A stretch of DNA of 47,549 nt, from IMG/VR virus record IMGVR_UViG_3300030107_005704, positions 1 through 47,549 of that record; one strand, 5' to 3'. This document shows positions 17,001 to 28,000 of the stretch, piece after piece (the first letter of the stretch is position 1; each line of letters starts with the position of its first letter). The stretch is from a virus. The translations under genes were made by a program, and so were the position numbers. The notes under the pieces are model-generated. The model searched no databases. It had not been told where the DNA came from and saw nothing but the letters and a program-made list of their open reading frames with translations.

Positions 17001-20000
17001 TAAGGAAAAAGAGCTGGCAGCTAAGAACGATGAGATCACCAAGATCCAAGGGGATCTTGGTAAAGCAGTAACAGAAGAGGCTAGAAGAGCTGCTGAGATG
17101 GCATTGGATGAAGCCGAAAAAGGCCGTTCTGCTATTCAGGATGCTATGGGCAAAATAGATAGTGTCAACCAGCGTTTGCTTGAAAATAAAGAAGGAAGTA
17201 ACGCTCAAGGCATGCCGATTAATGTTCAAGTTAATGTTGATCAATCAACTGGTGATGTCTCTCTTACTGATTCGGGTAGTGGTGCTGAAGTAATTGGAAC
17301 CAACGCTGGTCCTCAAACGCAAGGACCTACACATACTGTCCCAGGCACAGACGGGCCTATGTCACCTACTGGACCATTTGGTTCACCTAATCAACCAGGA
17401 GGACCTTTTGGAGGACCTTTTGGAGGACCTTTAGGAGGACCTTTAGGTGGCCCAGGCGGCCCAATGAATATCCCTGGTGGAGGCGGTCCAAGTTCTCCAG
17501 GGCCAGGTACGCCAGGTCCTGGTACACCAACAGGTCCAGGTACCCCAGGTCCAGGTACTCCAGGTCCAACAACAGGGCCAACAACAGGTCCGACAACAGG
17601 GCCAACTTCCCCAGGTCCAGGTACACCAACGGGTCCAGGTACTCCAACGGGTCCAGGTACTCCAACGGGTCCTGGAGGGCCAACAACTCCAGGCCCAGGC
17701 ACACCTGGTCCAACTACGCCAGGGCCAGGAACGCCAGGTCCAAGTGGTCCTGATGATGGCCCTGTAAAAAATCCAACTCCAGGACCTGGTGGGCCAGCAT
17801 TTCCCAATCCGTTTCCACTTCCACCAGGACCAGGTACGCCAGGACCAGGTACGCCAGGACCAACAACAGGTCCTAGTGGGCCAGGTGGTCCAGGAACTGT
17901 TCCTGGTACAGACGGACCTATGTCACCGACAGGACCGTGGTCTCCTACTACAATTCCTACAAGCATTCCTTCTCCAGGAGGTCCATCTGGACCGCAGAGT
18001 CCATTTCCAAAGCCACCGGCAGGTCCGACTGGCGAAGGCCCAGGCATGCCTCTTCCACCTCAAGGTCCTTTAGGGGCTCCACCATTACTGCCTCAAGGAA
18101 CAAACTATGAAGAGTTTATGGCTGCTCAGGTTCCAGGGCCCGATGGTCAGATGATGTCTAGCATGCAAGGGACACATGGAGAGATGTACGGCCCTGGAGA
18201 GATGGGTGGTTGGGGAAGACCTCAGAATTACACGGGGCGATTTGATGGCGACTGGACTGGAGGGTTTGACGGCGGCCCTACCTCTCCCGATATCCCTGAT
18301 ATCCCTGATATGAATGAGATTGAAAGAACTTTTCCTGATTGGGAAGGACTTATGGCTACGCCAGCTAAAGGTCTGCAAGGCCTAGCTGCTCAGGCAAGTG
18401 GTCAAGGTTTCCAAAATGTCGGTCCAGGTTCTCCTAGAAAGGCGGCCAATGCTACGCAAGGTCAACAGAATCAAATGGACTTTATGGCCGGAGGTAATCA
18501 AGGAGGTGGAGGACCGCTTTCTGTTCCTAAAGTTGCTTCGATGCCTTGGTACGGTGGGGGGCCAGAACCGGGTGGCGGTACAGTTGGTGGATGGGGTACA
18601 AGCCCTGACGGCACTCCATGGGTTTCAGCTGAAGGTACAGATGGTGAAATGTACATGCCTCTTGAAGACAAGCTGGCTATGGATGCGGAAGCTGGTGTGT
18701 GGAGACCAAATGCTTTCATGGAAGAACCTCTCAAGAGAGATCTTACTGAAGAGGAAGAAGCAGGTTTGATGGAATCCCAGAGGCCATATCAACCAGAAGA
18801 TTTTTGGGCTGGTGGGCGTGCTCATACTGACGTGACTAATCAAGGCATGCAGAATCAGTGGGATCAGGCAAATCGCATTTGGGAGGAGCAGCTCCGTAAG
18901 CAACAAGAAATAGTTGACAAGATCAACCAAGGCGGCGGCGGCGGCGGCGGTGGCCGTGGAGGCGGCGGTGGAGGCGGCGGTGGAGGCCGTGGCGACACTG
19001 GTGGCGGTGGAGATGACGGCGGTGGTGGTAAGAAACGACCTCCAGTATGGGGTCAAGATGGGCCAATCATTCCTGGAGGCGGTCGTGGAGGGCCAACCAA
19101 GGGTGACCCAAGAATACTCGGAATGCCCCCAGGCATTCCAGGAGGTGGTCGTGGAGGGCCTCAACAAGTACCTCAGAAACTACCACCATGGATAAAGGGA
19201 CAAGACTATGGAGGCGGTGGTCAAGGTGACCCGAGAATACTCGGAATGCCTCCAGGCATTCCAGGCTCTAACACGACCGGCGGTGGCCAAGGTGGCGGGC
19301 AGTCCGCAATCATGCAGAACGAAAAGGGTCAATGGGTTGACCGTAAGACTGGCTTCCCTGTTGATATCTCAGCAGCACCTCAAGGTGGAGGTCAGGGTGG
19401 CAATAATTTGATTGTCGATATGCCATCTCAAGGTGGCGGTCAATCGACAACAGGAGGGATGCCAATTCCAAAACCTGATGTCAGCATTGCTCAGCCTCAA
19501 GGTGGCAACGTGGCTGGTGTTAGAGCCGGTGCAGGTGGACAAATGGAACAAGGAATCAATCGTCCTAGAACAGGTGGCGGACGTATGCCAATAAGTAAAG
19601 GGCAAGTTATAGACGGAGGTTGGAATAGAGGCCAACAACAAGGAGGTAGCGGTCAGCAAGGCGGTGGAGGCTTCCAAAGGCAGGATAATCAGGGTCAGCA
19701 AGTCCTTGACAGCATGAAACGCCATTTTGACATGATGACACCTGAACAGCGAATGCAAAACGCTGGCAATTTTCAAAGGGACATGGATAGATGGCAGTCC
19801 AACTTTGGTGAAGGCGGAAACACCAGAGAGCAAGTCGATTTATTTAATCAAATTAAAGATGGAATCGGAAGCCAGAGACTGCGTGGTTTTGCTGATCCGA
19901 ACAATCCGATGCAGTTCAATGATCGGCAGTTGCGGGAACAGTCTGATGCAAGGGTTCAGCAGCGACAGTTAGGCCAATCACAGCAACCTCAAGCATCACG

Positions 20001-20265
20001 TATGCAGCAAGGCCCAGAGGCAAGGACGGAACAACCCATGTTCGGCCAAGAGGGCTATGGGGCGATGATTCGTCAGAGGCGGCAACAGCAGGGTAATCCA
20101 AATTCTCTTGCAGCATTGAGACAAAGAGCTAGTGCCCAACCTACAATGAATCAAAAAGCTCCTGGAATGAGAACGGCTCGGGCTGGAAGCGGTGGTCTTA
20201 ACAGACTATCTAATGCTGCCAGGGGTTCTAATATGATGAAGAAACCAATGTTAACCTACGGATAA
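14062..20265 (+). CDS. 2067-residue mosaic low-complexity virion protein
   Basis: Segments by residue: 1-90 helical and not repetitive; 90-390 Ala/Lys/Gly helices with GKAGQ-like repeats; 395-490 a more conserved stretch containing [20 protein letters not shown], a pattern I recall from phage structural proteins; 495-815 irregular Ala-Gln-Gly-Leu repeats (variants of GLAGQ and AAGQQ); 890-1040 a charged coiled coil; 1090-1340 collagen-like Gly-Pro-Thr repeats; 1620-1660 poly-Gly; then Gly/Gln-rich sequence with internal duplications; and a basic C-terminus. Its place between the tail hub and two other large proteins suggests an ejection or tail-spanning virion protein. An extended fibre is the alternative. 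Function unknown. Confidence 0.6.
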   Translation: MAETPYHQSLIEQVIAEFESARQKGNAANEARYAQILRGYDQLVNEQKSRLDALNTKHGNLASAMASLSGDVSSAMKEIADGTRTDVLTGGEGRVQDTADRFAAGQTGLGKLAEAAGAKVEGIGEDVSGKIGDLGAKARKGVLDRSSKDIDKLVGKYKTEAAAQRKIVESGRGKVKAGYASLEGKDASSRQKAAADVLGKYEKQQGKAGQLFAGASKTADKAFDAASKQAQQAMGAAEQKTAKAFDKARGQVDKAVSGEVAAAGQRYAKGKGEVGQDFAAARQAAAGISDKAQARAGQLASGTLQDLASRAEGRLGELGKGYSDLGKTGKEAAQATGKATTEGFDKLGKGMAEKFGSAAKERAAGFGAARETAAGAAGTAQSERAERYGQRAETGLGMYDNMANETKAQINRRFDEQRDTQLASMEQNLINRGLDSTTIRGQLDRAASDIERNRSEALGQVDSQVRQQKASAYERLTGQGMSAQDAAQQVGLQSEASLAGAEAGAGEQARRDELSTSAQLGQQKIAAGERSEVRGEQAAQQAGLAGLAQQAAGQQGISDVESRAGLAGLGAQMGALQQGTQAQMGLLGQQAGTAANLTGQGLGAQQQLASQAANLKAGLAGQEAAGQRGLAAQGAAGQQALAGQRAAGQQQLAAQGAAAQTQAGLAGAGAAQQMAGQNLAAGTALGQATQAAGERGQAALEGQAGQFGLAGLAAAASGQQQMRGADAALTSGIQGQQASALGQGAASRANIVGQGLGAQAGLLGQGLGAEAAARGQLTGLEGQLAGQGLAGQLGQQSAGFNMQGRLGEGALAAGERGDVRGDATKQGQLDYMERRTDTVPSLKDMADLVMAAGQSGMGVGGGGGVPAGIDPAVQALMGQIGKQNEWMQGQIGAQQQMAQQDRIRAEEARAQREKDRASAKDKRAKDKFDRDRIVAEENRKERRAQDQIKKDLLDRQRQLEDENDQYLKGEIEKIDAAKAAKEKELAAKNDEITKIQGDLGKAVTEEARRAAEMALDEAEKGRSAIQDAMGKIDSVNQRLLENKEGSNAQGMPINVQVNVDQSTGDVSLTDSGSGAEVIGTNAGPQTQGPTHTVPGTDGPMSPTGPFGSPNQPGGPFGGPFGGPLGGPLGGPGGPMNIPGGGGPSSPGPGTPGPGTPTGPGTPGPGTPGPTTGPTTGPTTGPTSPGPGTPTGPGTPTGPGTPTGPGGPTTPGPGTPGPTTPGPGTPGPSGPDDGPVKNPTPGPGGPAFPNPFPLPPGPGTPGPGTPGPTTGPSGPGGPGTVPGTDGPMSPTGPWSPTTIPTSIPSPGGPSGPQSPFPKPPAGPTGEGPGMPLPPQGPLGAPPLLPQGTNYEEFMAAQVPGPDGQMMSSMQGTHGEMYGPGEMGGWGRPQNYTGRFDGDWTGGFDGGPTSPDIPDIPDMNEIERTFPDWEGLMATPAKGLQGLAAQASGQGFQNVGPGSPRKAANATQGQQNQMDFMAGGNQGGGGPLSVPKVASMPWYGGGPEPGGGTVGGWGTSPDGTPWVSAEGTDGEMYMPLEDKLAMDAEAGVWRPNAFMEEPLKRDLTEEEEAGLMESQRPYQPEDFWAGGRAHTDVTNQGMQNQWDQANRIWEEQLRKQQEIVDKINQGGGGGGGGRGGGGGGGGGGRGDTGGGGDDGGGGKKRPPVWGQDGPIIPGGGRGGPTKGDPRILGMPPGIPGGGRGGPQQVPQKLPPWIKGQDYGGGGQGDPRILGMPPGIPGSNTTGGGQGGGQSAIMQNEKGQWVDRKTGFPVDISAAPQGGGQGGNNLIVDMPSQGGGQSTTGGMPIPKPDVSIAQPQGGNVAGVRAGAGGQMEQGINRPRTGGGRMPISKGQVIDGGWNRGQQQGGSGQQGGGGFQRQDNQGQQVLDSMKRHFDMMTPEQRMQNAGNFQRDMDRWQSNFGEGGNTREQVDLFNQIKDGIGSQRLRGFADPNNPMQFNDRQLREQSDARVQQRQLGQSQQPQASRMQQGPEARTEQPMFGQEGYGAMIRQRRQQQGNPNSLAALRQRASAQPTMNQKAPGMRTARAGSGGLNRLSNAARGSNMMKKPMLTYG
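17038..17061. repeat. Intragenic perfect hairpin
   Basis: ACCAAGATCC and GGATCTTGGT, 10-bp perfect arms with a four-base loop, within the coiled-coil coding part of the 2067-residue gene. Confidence 0.8.
17500..17760 (+). repeat. Collagen-like coding repeats (Gly-Pro-Gly-Thr-Pro)
   Basis: Degenerate tandem DNA units around GGTCCAGGTACTCCA encode [12 protein letters not shown] and TTGP units. Several units differ only at third codon positions, which points to old duplications kept for their protein sequence. The repetition also leaves a long stop-free antisense frame that is not a gene. The flanking motif [12 protein letters not shown] occurs twice, at 17335-17376 and 17896-17937. Confidence 0.85.
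19102..19266 (+). repeat. Duplicated [14 protein letters not shown] segment
   Basis: The 14-codon segment at 19102-19143 recurs at 19225-19266, 123 bp (41 codons) further on, with only third-position changes. Each copy also holds a small inverted repeat, GGAATGCC...GGCATTCC. It is an in-frame segmental duplication within the 2067-residue gene. Confidence 0.85.
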
Positions 20266-20271
20266 TATTTA

Positions 20272-22005
20272 ATGGCTATTAGAGTAGAGCATGGCCCTAG
20301 TATGGTGCCGGTAGGCCGATTGGCCTACCGTACAGGGCAAAACGAATATATTAATCGTCGACGTAGGGAACTTGAGGCTCTGCGGGAACAGCAATCTGAC
20401 AGGCAGATGAGAGCTGCCATGCATGTCAGTGATATCAATGCTGGGTTCCAAAGACTGCAAATGCAGAATGCTGCTGATCAGCAACAGATGCAACAGCAAC
20501 AGCAATTTCAGATGCAGATGATGCAAGCTGGTCAGCAGTTTGATCAGCAACAAGCTCAGCAGCAAAATGAATGGCTAACCGAAAGAGTAGAACTTGGCCA
20601 TGAGAATGCTGTTAATCTTGCACAGATGGGAAATCAGTTCGATCTTGACAGGATGGAGCGAGAGTACGAGCTTGAAGATCAAGAAGCAGCTAAGCGAATT
20701 AGACAAGCAAAGCGTGCTAAACGTGAGCAAGAGCGATGGGGGAAATACAATACAGAAACAAAGGATCTGATTACATCCCTGCAACAGCAGAAGAAAGACG
20801 TTAAGAAAAGCTCTGAACTGAACGACGAGCAAAAGCAGTCAGCCCTTGACGAGATAAATGCTGAATTAAAGGAGATTGAAAGAGCTGTTCCTGGGGATGG
20901 TAGTGACTACTTTAAGGATGCTCACTTACAGGCTGGGTATTACGGAGTAGACCCTCACAATCCAAGAAGGCACATTCACAACAAAGAAGACGGTCAAGGT
21001 GGATATGAGCAAATAGTTACATACAACCTAGATAAGGAAGATGGTACTAGGTATGAAAGTGCAACTAAAATGATGGTAGATACTGGAATGGCAGGTACCG
21101 GCAGGACTAAGGATGGCCAAGATTATCAATACCGAGAGGGCCTTGATGGCGAGCCCCAAATTATATTCGGAAAAACAGCTGCTGAGCGACAAGCCGATAA
21201 AGATATCCACGATCAGAATGTAGTGAAAAACCAAGTAGCCAAACAGGAAGCAGACACTAGACGTGCCCAGCAAAACCAAAAGCACCAGATGGAAGCTACG
21301 CAAGCATTTTTGAATCTTCCCCAGGACATGATTCCTGATCCCAATGATCCTGAGGGAGGTGAGATTCCTGATCCCTCTGGAGCAAGAGGCGGTGGATGGC
21401 TAGAGGCTGATTGGATGAAGACGTTTGGTAATCAGGAAATCTCTGTTGATTTACCAAGAGCTGAAGATGGCATGTTCGTAATTGAATTGACTGACTATAC
21501 AGAGGAACAACTGAAACAAATACTTGCGGACCATCCTAATGAAAAAATTCGTGCTTTCTACGGGGGGGAAAGAGTCGGTGATTTTTATCTTCCAGGTAAA
21601 CCGAAAGAAAAAGAAGATCCACGAGTTGACGTAATCAATAAATTCATCAATGAAGCTGAAGGTATTGATGGAATGCCAATGGAAGTTGTCTTAAAAGGTC
21701 TTGGTGGATTTATGGACCCGCTGAACCGGCAAGGTGGGCAAGCGGGACGAGCAATGCAGCAGCTTCAAAAAATACCTGGCGGTGAACACTTAACGGCAGA
21801 TTTCATTGCAAAAGCAAGCCAGGAACAGATGTTGAAAGAGTTGCTTAAGATAGCAACAGAGAATGGTGCTTCAGCGGAAATAAAGAGGGGAATAATGAAG
21901 CAAGCTGAGAAGCACGGCATGAAACAACGGCTTGTTCCAGCTGCCCCAGCTGCCAAGAATCCCCTTCAAGGCCAGGGGGAGGATTTCCTCTGGTTTAATC
22001 AGTAA
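20272..22005 (+). CDS. Gln-rich internal virion/ejection-type protein
   Basis: 577 residues. Residues 25-130 are a Gln/Met-rich amphipathic coiled coil (QQMQQQQQFQMQMMQAGQ), 150-205 a charged helix (TSLQQQKKDVKKSSELNDEQ), 215-330 mixed, and 420-577 mostly helical with a basic C-terminus. There is no signal peptide, membrane segment or enzyme motif. It is the middle-sized of three consecutive large proteins after the tail hub gene, the place where short-tailed phages keep core proteins ejected into the cell with the DNA. The start follows the previous gene by six bases with a weak ribosome site. Confidence 0.55.
   Translation: MAIRVEHGPSMVPVGRLAYRTGQNEYINRRRRELEALREQQSDRQMRAAMHVSDINAGFQRLQMQNAADQQQMQQQQQFQMQMMQAGQQFDQQQAQQQNEWLTERVELGHENAVNLAQMGNQFDLDRMEREYELEDQEAAKRIRQAKRAKREQERWGKYNTETKDLITSLQQQKKDVKKSSELNDEQKQSALDEINAELKEIERAVPGDGSDYFKDAHLQAGYYGVDPHNPRRHIHNKEDGQGGYEQIVTYNLDKEDGTRYESATKMMVDTGMAGTGRTKDGQDYQYREGLDGEPQIIFGKTAAERQADKDIHDQNVVKNQVAKQEADTRRAQQNQKHQMEATQAFLNLPQDMIPDPNDPEGGEIPDPSGARGGGWLEADWMKTFGNQEISVDLPRAEDGMFVIELTDYTEEQLKQILADHPNEKIRAFYGGERVGDFYLPGKPKEKEDPRVDVINKFINEAEGIDGMPMEVVLKGLGGFMDPLNRQGGQAGRAMQQLQKIPGGEHLTADFIAKASQEQMLKELLKIATENGASAEIKRGIMKQAEKHGMKQRLVPAAPAAKNPLQGQGEDFLWFNQ
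20309..20330. repeat. Intragenic perfect hairpin
   Basis: CGGTAGGCC and GGCCTACCG with loop GATT, 9-bp arms, and an outer GCCCT/AGGGC pair (20293-20297 and 20334-20338), near the start of the 577-residue gene. Confidence 0.8.
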
Positions 22006-22068
22006 CACTTCCTTTTTAACACTCATACAATTTATTGAAAACTCCTTTTAGTTGAAAGTTCCTAGAAG

Positions 22069-25000
22069 ATGGTTGACCCAATTGATCCATTATCAAATGG
22101 AATGGACGCTGCGCGCTATAACCGAGCATTAGACGCTATAAATCCCGAAGGTGGCTTCAGGCTGTCTGACTGGGGTACCCAAATAACAAAGAATAATCCT
22201 CTCAAGGTATCTAAAGAGCTCGCCAAGAAATATGCTGTGGACAATAGGGTTCGTCCACAGATAATGGTCTTTGATAAAGAAGGTAATAAAGTCCCTTTCC
22301 AAAAGGGACTTCTTGCGACCATTAATATGGACGAGCTTTCTGCTGGTCCTGGATACCAGGGTGAAACTCTCGGTAGTTTGTTTACAAGCAAGGCTGCTGG
22401 TGTAGACCTTATCGACAGTGAAGGTACGATGAACTTCACTAAAGAAGATATCAATAGAATTGCTGATCAGGAGTTGGCTGAATACAAGAGAAATTACCCT
22501 GACCAAACAATCGATCCTGTTGAGTTTAGAGCCAATCTGAAAGCATACGCAATTGCGAATTATATCGTTCAGCCTTGGGATACTGGGAGGGCTTCAGACG
22601 AATCGGTCCAAGGGGGAATTGAAGAGGAGGAGATACCAGGCATTCTTTCTACGATGTCGACTTCAGAAAGAAATAGAACTCTAAGTGCTATTCAGGAGAT
22701 AATTAACGAAAACCCCGAAAAGACTTATACGCCATTTTTCTTTAAGGCTATTGGGGGAGCTGTGGAAGGAACTGGTCACTTACTAGAAAACGTAAATCTT
22801 ATCGGTCAAAAGTGGCTAGGTGGAGATGATCCCGATGTAGGAAGAACAGCCATAGAAGACATTGGCATAGGCTCAGCTGATATTGCTAGCCAGATGCTCA
22901 GCGAGAAGAGGAAGACTGGATTTAACCTTGAAGGGGAGGATGGAACAAGCGTATTGAAGCAGATGACGGCTATAGCGGATGAGAAGGTAGCCACTCCTAT
23001 ATTTAGCGTAGCTGAGTTTATGTACGGCGGTGTTGGCGCTGGAAGACTTTTCTCAAAAGGTGCTAGAATGCTTGGGAATGCATCTAAAAGTTCCACGATA
23101 GCTAAGGGGACTGCTGCTGGTGCAAGGATAAGAGACAAAATTGCTGCTGGACATGCGGTTAGATCTGTAGATAAGCTTAGCAAAACTGGCCATACACTTG
23201 GTTCTCTAGGTTACTGGAGTAGTATAGAGGGTATTCCCCTTCAACAAGACCTTTTAGAGATGGGCATGGACCCTGATACGGCTCGTTGGGTTTCTATGTC
23301 TGGTGGTCTTGGTATTGCTCTTATAGAACAATTGCAGGTTGGTTCTTTGGCGAAGGGCCTTAAAGCGAATCCAGTTAAAGAGTTAGGCAAATCTGGATAC
23401 ATTGACTCTCTCAAAGAAACAATAAAGCACAATAGAAAAAACTGGTTCAAACGACGATGGGCTAATGTTGTTGATATTGCTCGTAAAGTACCTGCTAATG
23501 CCGCAGAGCAAATAGCAGAGGAAATGGTTCAGAGTGCTTTAAGAGAGTCCATCAAAATGGGTTCTGGTTGGGCATCTAACACTTTTGGTGACGGGGATAT
23601 TAACTACAACAAGACTTGGACTCAAGTGAAGGATGAGTTCTTAGAAGAGTTGACCAGTGTTTCGATTGCAATGACAGGGCTAACCACCGGAAGGTCAGCC
23701 TGGAAAAGAGCTCAGAGAGGATTGCAGAATAGGAAGGCATTAAGGGAGTTTGAAAGAAAAAAAGCAGAACGAAGGCATGTTGGTGCTATTCATGCTGAAG
23801 CAGTTGCTGATGAGGCCGAGGCTTTGCTAGAATCCCAGGCTTACCTGGAAGCTGATGAAGCTGCTGCAATGCTAGGTCTTGAGCCACAGGAGCTAGAGTT
23901 TTTTAGAAGTGAAGGGCTAATCGAATATGAAACAAATAAGTCAATTGAAGTAGCTGAAGAATTTATAAAATCAGCTAAAGAAAAGCTGGCTGATGCAGAT
24001 AATCCGTTTGAAGAAGCGGCTGCTCAAATGGAACTTGATACAGCCACGGAAATGCTTAACGAATCTTCTTTTACTTATGAACGCAGTGCTATCCTTGATT
24101 TTGCTGAGCGTGAAGGAAGAGACATTGATCCAGCTTTCGCTGTTGATACAGGTCACCTTGAAGCTTACATGCAGTGGCTTGAGAATCCAAACATCGACCG
24201 TCAGTCAATGGCCCTGTTGTTTAATTACAAAGATGAAAACGACATTGGTTCTGAGTTGCTTCTTCCAAACGGGCAGAGATTAACTCTGCCCGTTTCCAAG
24301 ATGTTTGATATCTTGCAGAGCAATACTGCCCGAAGAGAATTCCTGGCAATACTTACCAGTGGTAGCTACCCACACCTGCAAGAAATGTATCGTGAGCGGT
24401 TGTTAACTGCTTCTAAGACATATGCTGACAAAGCTTTGGAAGATCGCATACAACCTCTTGTCGATGTGTTTAAGAAGCATTTAGCCCCAGGGGCGTTGTA
24501 TAGCCCTGAAGACAATGTTTATGACGAAGACGCTAGAGATGCTTACGAACTGGCTGAGCAGCTATCTGCATTCTTGCTTGATGGCTCAAGTAGTAGAAGT
24601 GCTTTCCAGAAGACTGTTCTCGGACCTAAAGCATTCAATCCAGATGGATCAATAGACTTTAGTACTTCCCGTGGAAGACTGATGGCAGATCTCCTGGACG
24701 TAATGGATGAGTCATTGCAGCGGGTGTACGATGGATTTATTCCAACTGAAGACGGTGAGTCTATGCCGATTGAGCAGACTCCGTACAGTGCTTACATGCC
24801 TGCACTAGACCTTCTCAGGATGGATGAGTCAAACTTCCGTGGGTGGGTGTTAGCTAACGGTGGTTCCGATGGAATGATCTCCACGCTATCTCGTGAAGCA
24901 ATTATTAACCGTCTTGCACCTGAGTTGGACACAAACATTGTCCGCAGAAAATGGTTGATACCTGACAACCTGGAAAAGCTTGGTTTAACTAACCAGGCTG

Positions 25001-28000
25001 AAAGAGCTCACTTCATGGCTATGCTTGAAGAAGCACTTTACGACCACACCATAGAGTCAACATTAAACACGATAAAGGGAATGGTCCATGAGACCATTCC
25101 TGCTTACGCAGCAGAAGCTGAGCACAGCAACTTTCTTGATAGTACTGCAAAAGCTTTGATAGATCTTGAGACCAGAATGGGTCAGGCAAAATCATCTCAA
25201 GAAAGAATGGCCATAGATAACGAGATTAAAAGGCTGTTTGAAAGTTTTGACACCAACAAGAATCCATTCCCTTGGTGGAATTACATGGCCATAAAGATGG
25301 ACTTAGGTGAAGCCATCCCTGATTACCTGCACAAGCAGATGGAACGTATGTACCTGGATGCCAAGTTCCGTGGAGTGGCTGTGCCAGATTATATCGCAGC
25401 TCAACTTGATCCTGAATACAAAGGTCCCCGCCAACCTGTTCCTGTTAAGCGGATGCCCATCACTGAAGCCTGGATGGAAAGGGTTATTGATAGAGTTCAG
25501 GAATTCCTGGATACAGCTGAAGGTAGAAACCTGACGATGGAGCAGGAAGATGCTCTATACGAGGACATGTACAACGCCAGGAGAGGTGTTGATCCTGATT
25601 CCGTATTGGCATCACAGGATAGATTGCTTGATTATGCTACCAAAATAGATCAAGGGGCAACTCTTGAGCCTACTAACTTAAGGCCTAGTGTTAACACTGA
25701 AGTTGAGGTTAATAGGGCTCGCAGATTAGGCGAGACCTTCAAGAGATTATTAAGAGAAGGCATCCTTGAAGACCCAGATGTCTGGAATGAGCGTATGCTT
25801 AGCTACCTTGATCTTACACCGCAGCAGGTGGAGACAGCTGTTATGCTGTATCGTCAGCGGGTTAACTTAGGGGAGCCTGTTTCCGAGAACATGATCTCAG
25901 AGGTAATGTACCAGGCTGTAACGGGGCGAGGTATAGACCTGGAGGCAGAGACTCTATCTCCTGTCGATGATCTGTTGCCAGAGCACGATGATTATACAGA
26001 TTTTGATCGTGCAACAGCTCGGCAGATACGAGCTGAAAGTATAGATGCTGCTGAAGCTTTCGACATTAACACTCACATTGAAGAGAACTACGATGGCAGG
26101 CAGGCTTCAGAGCTCAGCTCTCAGGAGAGAGCTGAGATTGGTGAACTACTTGATAGCTACATGCAAGCTATTCAGGATGAACTAAAAGAGCGCAAGCTGG
26201 ATGCCAAGTACGAAAAAGAGATTAGTCCCAAAAAGAAAAAATCCAAAGAGGAAAAAGAAAACCTAAGGTTCTTGAAGAAGATGTCCCAGCTTTACAAGAA
26301 GCTTGCATCGGATGAAACCAAGAAGTTCAATAGCATAACTACTGATTTTGGTAAGGAGCGGTCTCAAGACGAGGACGGTAAGAAAAAGCTTGAAGAAGGC
26401 AATTTTATTGTCCCTCATAAAGGGAGGAAGATTCCTACTATCGGTATCAGTTTTATGGGCAAGCGTTATGACGTTGCCCATTTAGAAGATGGTTATGACC
26501 TGACAGCTGACGGAGCAGTCATAGAACCTTCTGGAGAAATGCAGTCCCCTCAGAAAATTAAAACATTCTTTGTTGAGCATGGTGAAGCTGGGGATTTAAT
26601 CCCCATGGATTTGTATCGTGTAGGAGATGGGAAAGATACTGGTTATGTGGTGGTTAATCGGGAAACATCAAAGATATCTTCCCGATTGAATGCTGGTGAG
26701 AAAACTCCGTTTAATGAAGTTATAGCTGAAGCTACCGAACGAGTTATCTTTGACCGCAAAACCAATAGAGTATTTGGTGCATCAAAAACCATCATTCCAG
26801 AACTAAACCGTGAAGGTTTTACGGACCCTGACATTCACCGTGCTTATAAGAAAGTAAGATCTCGTTTCCCGAGTGTTCTCCGAAGTGAAATTGATTCATG
26901 GGTTAGGTACAACACTGACAATGATGCCATCAGGTTAGCGATGATTAAACACCTGGAGAGATTTCTTCCAGAGGGCGAAGTGGCTGCCCAGACCCCTAAG
27001 GGACCTGGTTCCGTGACCTTTGACCATATGGATGGAAAGGGGACTAATGACGACTTCTTGGTCGGCCATGAACCTCAATTCAAAAAGTACCACATCCAGA
27101 GGATGGACAAAAAGAGAGATCCAGCCCGAAGGAAATGGGAAGTGTTTTACGATGGCATGCTTATTCCTGGTGTTACAGCAGGAAACATTGAGTCGGCAAG
27201 GAGCATCATATACGACCATTGGATGAGTGGTGGAATGCGTGACTTTGTAAGTCACGGTACATTGCGGTCTGAGATGGGTAACATGCTCCAGGAGGGAAGT
27301 TCATTCCTTAAAGGGTATGAGAATCTATTTGAATGGAAAGAGCAAAAGACGACCAGCCGTGTTCGCAAGGATTCCCCGAAAGAGGTCGACAAGCTTGTTC
27401 CTGCCGGAAGAATGGAGGGCACTAAGCTTGCAATCAAACCATCTGAAGAACTTATTCGTCAGAAGAACGGAGAACCAGCCCCCGATGTTCCTGCTACAAA
27501 AGAAGAGATTGAAAGTAGTGACGACAACCAGAAAGACTGGGCAAAGCTGCCGAAGCCTTTGAAAAATGAGAGCGTTGAGCTTGCAATGGAAATTGCAATT
27601 GCACAGCTTCAAGCTACTGGACTTCTGGGATCAAAGCTTGATGTAGTTAGAAGTCAGGTTACTAAGTCTACTGATGACGGTGGAGAAGGTGTAATTACCT
27701 ACAAGGACAAGTCGGGTAAGGTTTCTTACGCACTGGTTCATAAGAGTTTTCTTGCTGAGCATGGTACTGATAGCTTTCTAATTGAACAAGTAAACCAAGA
27801 TGCTGTTTCCGAATCAAATGGATTTGTACTTTGGAGCGCTGCTCTAGATACTCCTTCCGATTGGTTTGAACAAGTGGATGTGGAGTCGATAAATGAAGGC
27901 AATTACGAAGAGATCCATAGGTCCATTATTGAGAATTTAATTGAAGAAGGTTATGAAGACCACATTAGCGAGTCAGTAAAAGACTACTATGGCGGCGACT

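Noticed and set aside
17391-18047. Long antisense frame (218 codons, Gly/Pro-rich) opposite the collagen-like repeats
   Set aside because: It mirrors the Gly-Pro repeat DNA, which lacks stops in several frames; no ribosome site and it opposes a clear gene.
8927-22058. 13-base match TTTTAGTTGAAAG at 8927-8939 and 22046-22058, both before large virion genes
   Set aside because: Several 13-base matches are expected by chance in a sequence of this length, and no promoter-like partner is nearby.
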